DNA from: UBA11540 sp045531755
GTDB taxonomy: Bacteria > Bacillota > Clostridia > Oscillospirales > Ruminococcaceae
Assembly (NCBI GenBank): GCA_045531755.1
Contig: JAZSEP010000003.1
Span: 1 to 8,110 of the forward strand
DNA: 8,110 bases
Reading direction: 5' to 3'
Shown: piece after piece, positions 5,249 to 8,110 of the stretch
How positions within the stretch are numbered: position 1 is the first letter of the stretch
Layout: every line of letters starts with the position of its first letter
Translations under genes and position numbers: made by a program
The notes under the pieces: generated by a model
The model's input: the letters and a program-made list of their open reading frames with translations, nothing else
What the model was told of the DNA's origin: nothing
Databases searched by the model: none

Positions 5249-6046
5249 TTGAAGTACGGATTTATCGGCGTGGGCAATATGTGCTCTGCTATCCTTGACG
5301 GAATCGTGAGGTCGGGAAAACCGAGTACTGCCGACATATATCTTTTCGACACCGACGACCACAAGTGTGACCGTTTTATCCGCGAGGGTATGAAGGCGTG
5401 TCTTTCTGCCGCTTCGGTTGCAAGGCTCAGTGACGTTTTGTTTTTGTGTATCAAGCCGCAGATTATGCCCAAGGTTTTAAAGGAGCTTTCCGACGCTGTG
5501 AAGGAAAACGCCGTTGTGGTTTCCATTGCGGCAGGGGTGAGCGCCGAGAAAATCTGCAGTGCGCTTAAAAACACCGACCGTGTGATTCAGGTTATGCCCA
5601 ACACTCCGCTTATGCTCTCTGAGGGCGCTGTGGCCTTGAGCGCTACCGACAGCGTCAGCTCCGAGGAGTTTGCGAGGGTGTATGAAATCTTTTCTTCCTG
5701 CGGTGTGTGCAGAAGAATCCCGCTCGACCGTATGAACGAGATTATTGCCGTCAACGGAAGCAGTCCTGCTTTCATCTATCTTATGACAAAGTACGTCTGT
5801 GACGTTGCCGAGGAAAACGGCATCGACCGCGAGGTTGCAAAGGCGCTCTTCTGCCAGAGCCTTATCGGCAGCGCGAAGATGATGACCGATTCGGGAATGG
5901 ACATCGACAAGCTCATCGAGATGGTTTCCTCCCCCGGAGGTACTACCATTGCAGGTCTTAACGCAATGCGCGAAAACGGCGCAGAGAAAGTTGTGCGCGA
6001 GGCTTTTGACGCCTGCACCAAGCGCGCGTATGAGTTAGGGGAATAA
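5249..6046 (+). CDS. proC: Pyrroline-5-carboxylate reductase
   Basis: Last step of proline synthesis: reduction of 1-pyrroline-5-carboxylate to proline with NAD(P)H in the cytosol. The 265-residue product is the normal family length. The Rossmann fold opens at residue 4 with GFIGVGNM (4-11); D34 at the end of the second strand is in the cofactor-discriminating area; CIKPQ is at 67-71 and VMPNTP at 115-120. The C-terminal helical dimerisation domain has the family signature NGSSPAF at 169-175 and VSSPGGTT at 226-233. The start is TTG, set by its GAGGTG; a run of seven Ts separates the two. proB and proA, the earlier pathway genes, are not in the window. The next gene begins 41 nt later with no terminator between, so it probably heads a three-gene transcript. 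Confidence 0.96.
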   Translation: MKYGFIGVGNMCSAILDGIVRSGKPSTADIYLFDTDDHKCDRFIREGMKACLSAASVARLSDVLFLCIKPQIMPKVLKELSDAVKENAVVVSIAAGVSAEKICSALKNTDRVIQVMPNTPLMLSEGAVALSATDSVSSEEFARVYEIFSSCGVCRRIPLDRMNEIIAVNGSSPAFIYLMTKYVCDVAEENGIDREVAKALFCQSLIGSAKMMTDSGMDIDKLIEMVSSPGGTTIAGLNAMRENGAEKVVREAFDACTKRAYELGE

Positions 6047-6087
6047 TCCCACGGTTGTCCGCATAGTTTTGAGTATAGGTGATGTTT

Positions 6088-6669
6088 ATGCTCAAAAGAT
6101 ACAAAATTGCGGCAATACCGCCAAAAACCAAAATATTCTATTCTTTTGTTTTTCTGTTCATCGTCGGGGTCTGTTTCGGCACGGGCTCGGGCGACAGCGA
6201 GGCTCTCAGGGCTTTGGCTGACGGATATTCTGCCGCGCAGAATTTTGAAGCGGCGGCGGACAATTTTTTCAAGTCGCTCTCGGCAGACACGGTGCTTCTT
6301 GCCGTGGTTCTGTTGCTCGGGTTTTCGTCCGTTTCGGCTCCCGTGCTGATTCTGGTTCCGTTTTTCAAGGGGCTTGGCGTGGGTGCGGCGGCGAGCGCTC
6401 TATACATTTTCGACCCAGCGCCCGCGTCAATTCTCAAAAGCTTTATCGGCTTTTCTGTTACCGCCGCGATTTCGTCTTTCGTTTTGATTATCGCGTCACA
6501 GTCAGCGCTCAGGCTGTCGGTTGGGTTGTTTTCACATCTTCGCGGAAGGTGCGAGAATTTCGACCTTGTGAGCGAGGGGAAAAAATACGGTTTGAAATTT
6601 CTGCTGTTTGCAGTTATAATAGTTATAAACGCGGTGCTCGACACCCTGCTGTCGATACTGCTTTGCTAA
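6088..6669 (+). CDS. Membrane protein resembling stage II sporulation protein M
   Basis: Protein of 193 residues with about four or five hydrophobic segments (near 14-33, 68-91, 94-108, 113-139 and 170-193). The best family clue is GFSSVSAPVLILVPFFKGLGVG (78-99, split here by a proline kink), which resembles the conserved core of SpoIIM/DUF95 proteins, a small-residue helix ending in [FY]-K-G-x-x-x-G. SpoIIM is part of the DMP machinery for peptidoglycan degradation during engulfment, but SpoIIM-like proteins also occur elsewhere, and no spoIID or spoIIP is nearby. The start at 6088 follows AGGTGA (6077-6082); GTG 6079 and ATG 6082 are in frame but lie within that motif. It lies between proC and a DUF624 gene with a 16-nt gap after it. 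The membrane character is clear; the family call is tentative. Confidence 0.7.
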   Translation: MLKRYKIAAIPPKTKIFYSFVFLFIVGVCFGTGSGDSEALRALADGYSAAQNFEAAADNFFKSLSADTVLLAVVLLLGFSSVSAPVLILVPFFKGLGVGAAASALYIFDPAPASILKSFIGFSVTAAISSFVLIIASQSALRLSVGLFSHLRGRCENFDLVSEGKKYGLKFLLFAVIIVINAVLDTLLSILLC

Positions 6670-6685
6670 GGAAAGGGATGTTTAA

Positions 6686-7474
6686 ATGGCCGGATTTTTC
6701 GGTATCGGTGATTTTACAAAGGAAGGCGCAGGTATCTCCAAAAACCGCGCGGAGAAGAAGCGCTTCTTTCTGTTTTGGGAGATTTTCTGGAGAAAGAAGT
6801 TCAAGCTTATCGGGCTCAATCTAATGTACATACTCTGCTGTATCCCCGTCGTTACCATCGGCCCTGCCACCGCAGGCTTGATGTACGTTCTGAGAAATAT
6901 GGCAAACGAGCGTCCGACCTTTGTGGTTGCGGATTTCTTTGACGCGTTCAAGAAAAACTTCAAGCAGGGCGTTGCCGTGGGACTTCTGAACCTTCTGCTT
7001 GTGGCGGTTGACCTGTTCGGCGTGTGGTTTTACTACAGCTGGGCAACACAGCGCGAGGGCGGCGCAACCTTTGGTATGATAGCGCTTGTTATCGCGTTGT
7101 CGTTTGGGTTTATTATCCTGTTTGCAAGCTTTTACATCTATCTTATGATGGTAACCTGTGACCTGAGTTTGAAGGCGCTTATCAAAAACTCGGTCATTTT
7201 GGGACTTGTGGGCTTTAAGACCAACATCATCTCCACACTCGCAATTCTTTTGGTTGAGATTGTCGTTCTGCTTCCGATGTTCCCGTACCTCTGCTGGCCT
7301 GCGTGCATCGTGCTTTTTGCTCTCTACGGCACCTCGCTTCCTGCTTTTATCGTGGCGTTCAATTCCTATAAATACATCACGAAATACGTCACCGACCCCT
7401 ATTACGAGGAGCACGAGGAAGAGAAAAAGGAAATCACCGAAGAGGCTGTTTTCGACGACGACAGAATACTGTGA
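6686..7474 (+). CDS. YesL-like DUF624 membrane protein
   Basis: Protein of 262 residues. After a charged N-terminus, the stretch 31-70 carries the DUF624 hallmark: W-x-x-F-W-R-K-K-F-K-L followed by a helix LNLMYILCCIPVVTIGPA and a short turn before LRNM. The DFFDAFKKNFKQG segment (83-95), also typical of YesL proteins, leads into further membrane segments near 97-117, 130-156, 165-175, 183-200 and 204-226. The tail (239-262) is strongly acidic (YYEEHEEEKKE...). DUF624 proteins often sit beside carbohydrate transport genes and have no established biochemical role; here there is no sugar gene, and the partner is the SpoIIM-like gene ending 16 nt upstream. A purine-rich AAAGGGA site precedes the ATG at 6686. 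No clear terminator follows. Confidence 0.85.
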   Translation: MAGFFGIGDFTKEGAGISKNRAEKKRFFLFWEIFWRKKFKLIGLNLMYILCCIPVVTIGPATAGLMYVLRNMANERPTFVVADFFDAFKKNFKQGVAVGLLNLLLVAVDLFGVWFYYSWATQREGGATFGMIALVIALSFGFIILFASFYIYLMMVTCDLSLKALIKNSVILGLVGFKTNIISTLAILLVEIVVLLPMFPYLCWPACIVLFALYGTSLPAFIVAFNSYKYITKYVTDPYYEEHEEEKKEITEEAVFDDDRIL

Positions 7475-7494
7475 GAAATATTTTTCAAAAAGTG

Positions 7495-7523
7495 TTGATT
7501 TTTTGGAAAATCGGTGGTATACT
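7495..7523 (+). promoter_or_regulatory. rimP-nusA promoter
   Basis: TTGATT (7495-7500), a 17-bp spacer and TATACT (7518-7523). A small dyad GATTTT/AAAATC (7497-7502, 7507-7512) lies across the -35 and spacer, and an ACTATAGT palindrome (7525-7532) spans the likely start near 7530. A perfect TTGACA at 7544-7549 has no -10 at the right distance. Confidence 0.75.
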
Positions 7524-7548
7524 GACTATAGTAGAATAAAGTATTGAC

Positions 7549-7573
7549 AAAGAGTAGGGCGACCTGCTCTTTT
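7549..7573 (+). terminator. Leader hairpin upstream of rimP, possible attenuator
   Basis: Ten pairs (7549-7558 with 7563-7572, one T-G) closed by a GCGA loop of the GNRA class. TTTTGTTTATGTTT follows, which is T-rich but interrupted, so termination would be incomplete. It lies between the promoter and the rimP ribosome binding site, a position suited to control by antitermination or by RNA stability. Its function is inferred. Confidence 0.6.
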
Positions 7574-7585
7574 GTTTATGTTTGA

Positions 7586-7591
7586 GAGGTG
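7586..7591 (+). promoter_or_regulatory. Ribosome binding site of rimP
   Basis: GAGGTG followed by CGT and ATG at 7595, identical to the site of the transporter gene. It argues against the in-frame GTG at 7589 as start. Confidence 0.65.
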
Positions 7592-7594
7592 CGT

Positions 7595-8092
7595 ATGGCT
7601 AAAGGCAAAAATACCGTCGCCATCGTTAGCGAACTGGCGGCACCCGTTGCCAAGGAATGCGGTGTTAATATCTGGGACGTGCGTTTTGAAAAGGAAGGCA
7701 CGATTTGGTATCTCAGAATTATCATCGACAAGGACGGCGGCGTGGACATCAACGACTGCGAAAACGTGAGCCGTAAGCTCGACAAAATTCTCGACGAGGT
7801 TGACCCCATCGACCAGAGCTACTGTCTTGAGGTTTCTTCCCCCGGAATCGAGCGCGAGCTTGTCAAAAAGGAACACTTCGACGCCTTTATGGGCGAGGAG
7901 GTGCTCGTGCGCTTTATCCGTCCCGTTGAGAACGGCGAGCGCGATTTTGTGGGTGTGCTTTCTTCCTATGAAAACGGCACGGTCACAGTTACCCTTGCAG
8001 AAGACGAAACGATGACCTTTGAGATGAACGAAACCTCTTTTGTCAGAGTTGTAGACAAATATGAATACGGAGGACAAACAGAAAATGAATAA
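7595..8092 (+). CDS. rimP: Ribosome maturation factor RimP
   Basis: Cytosolic assembly factor for the 30S ribosomal subunit. The product has 165 residues, slightly longer than the usual 150-160. The N-terminal alpha/beta domain (about 8-80) shows WYLRIIIDKDGGV (38-50) and the helix CENVSRKLDKILDE (55-68); the family signature LEVSSPGIER is at 78-87; the C-terminal small beta-barrel (about 95-155) follows, with a short acidic tail. It overlaps the next gene, nusA, by 8 bases, the usual gene pair in Firmicutes. It has its own promoter and a hairpin-bearing leader of about 65 nt. The identification is firm. Confidence 0.96.
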   Translation: MAKGKNTVAIVSELAAPVAKECGVNIWDVRFEKEGTIWYLRIIIDKDGGVDINDCENVSRKLDKILDEVDPIDQSYCLEVSSPGIERELVKKEHFDAFMGEEVLVRFIRPVENGERDFVGVLSSYENGTVTVTLAEDETMTFEMNETSFVRVVDKYEYGGQTENE

Positions 8093-8110
8093 GGAATTTT
8101 TTGAGAAGTC
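8085..8110 (+). CDS. nusA: Transcription factor NusA, first codons only
   Basis: ATG at 8085, with GGAGG at 8069-8073 inside rimP, opens a frame MNKEFFEKS... that leaves the window. The MN-x-E-F-F beginning and the position directly after rimP match NusA, the transcription elongation and termination factor. Only eight full codons are visible, so the call rests mainly on gene order. It overlaps the rimP stop by 8 bases, indicating coupled translation. Confidence 0.8.

Noticed and set aside
6821..7414. Minus-strand frame inside the DUF624 gene
   Set aside because: Its composition (Lys/His/Arg-rich) is that of a complement shadow, and the plus-strand membrane protein explains the sequence.
7544..7549. 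Perfect TTGACA as a second rimP promoter
   Set aside because: No -10-like hexamer lies 16-18 bp downstream; the leader hairpin occupies that space.
7526..8077. Minus-strand frame antisense to rimP
   Set aside because: Shadow of rimP, whose family signature is on the plus strand.
1..8110. CRISPR arrays, tRNA or rRNA genes, insertion sequences with transposase
   Set aside because: No regularly spaced repeats, no tRNA-like cloverleaf or rRNA stretch and no transposase or recombinase frame were seen in a full read by eye.

Overview
The window reads as chromosomal DNA of an anaerobic, spore-former-related Firmicute of the class Clostridia, most like a gut Ruminococcaceae/Oscillospiraceae relative. 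This rests on strong GAGG-type Shine-Dalgarno sites, sigma-A promoters with a TATACT -10 box, the rimP-nusA gene order, a SpoIIM-like and a YesL-like (DUF624) membrane protein, and a DUF6809-type small protein of the kind common in Clostridia. The assignment is inferred from gene content; there is no rRNA or tRNA gene here to confirm it.

Accessory part (about 1-2600, visibly more AT-rich). The window opens inside the last 82 codons of an unidentified gene. Its tail resembles the C-terminal extensions of large DUF1998-type DEAD/DEAH helicases, but only weakly. Two bases after its stop, and with its Shine-Dalgarno inside it, starts a 567-residue protein. This joins an N-terminal NERD nuclease domain (D54...E68-x-K70) to a complete superfamily 1 (UvrD-like) helicase. 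The pair looks like the end of a nuclease-helicase operon of the sort found in anti-phage defence loci. After a 174-base spacer come a promoter, a 43-codon basic small ORF that contains a nearly perfect 19-bp hairpin, and an overlapping DUF6809-family gene. That arrangement is typical of cargo next to Clostridial integrative elements. No integrase or recombinase lies in the window.

Core part (about 2600-8110). Two consecutive hairpin terminators separate the accessory DNA from a near-consensus promoter driving glnA (type I glutamine synthetase). glnA converges on a cation diffusion facilitator gene on the minus strand, which ends in a seven-histidine tail; both share one perfect palindromic terminator. 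The transporter gene is divergent from proC (pyrroline-5-carboxylate reductase, TTG start), and their promoters appear to overlap face to face in an AT-rich spacer with repeated AGTATACT palindromes. proC is followed by a SpoIIM-like and a YesL/DUF624-like membrane protein gene with short gaps, probably one operon. A new promoter and a leader hairpin with a GNRA loop then precede rimP, which overlaps the first codons of nusA at the right edge, the usual start of the rimP-nusA translation/transcription operon.

The core genes cover nitrogen and proline metabolism, metal efflux and ribosome maturation. The unusual material is the NERD-helicase and the hairpin-bearing small-gene cassette on the left.
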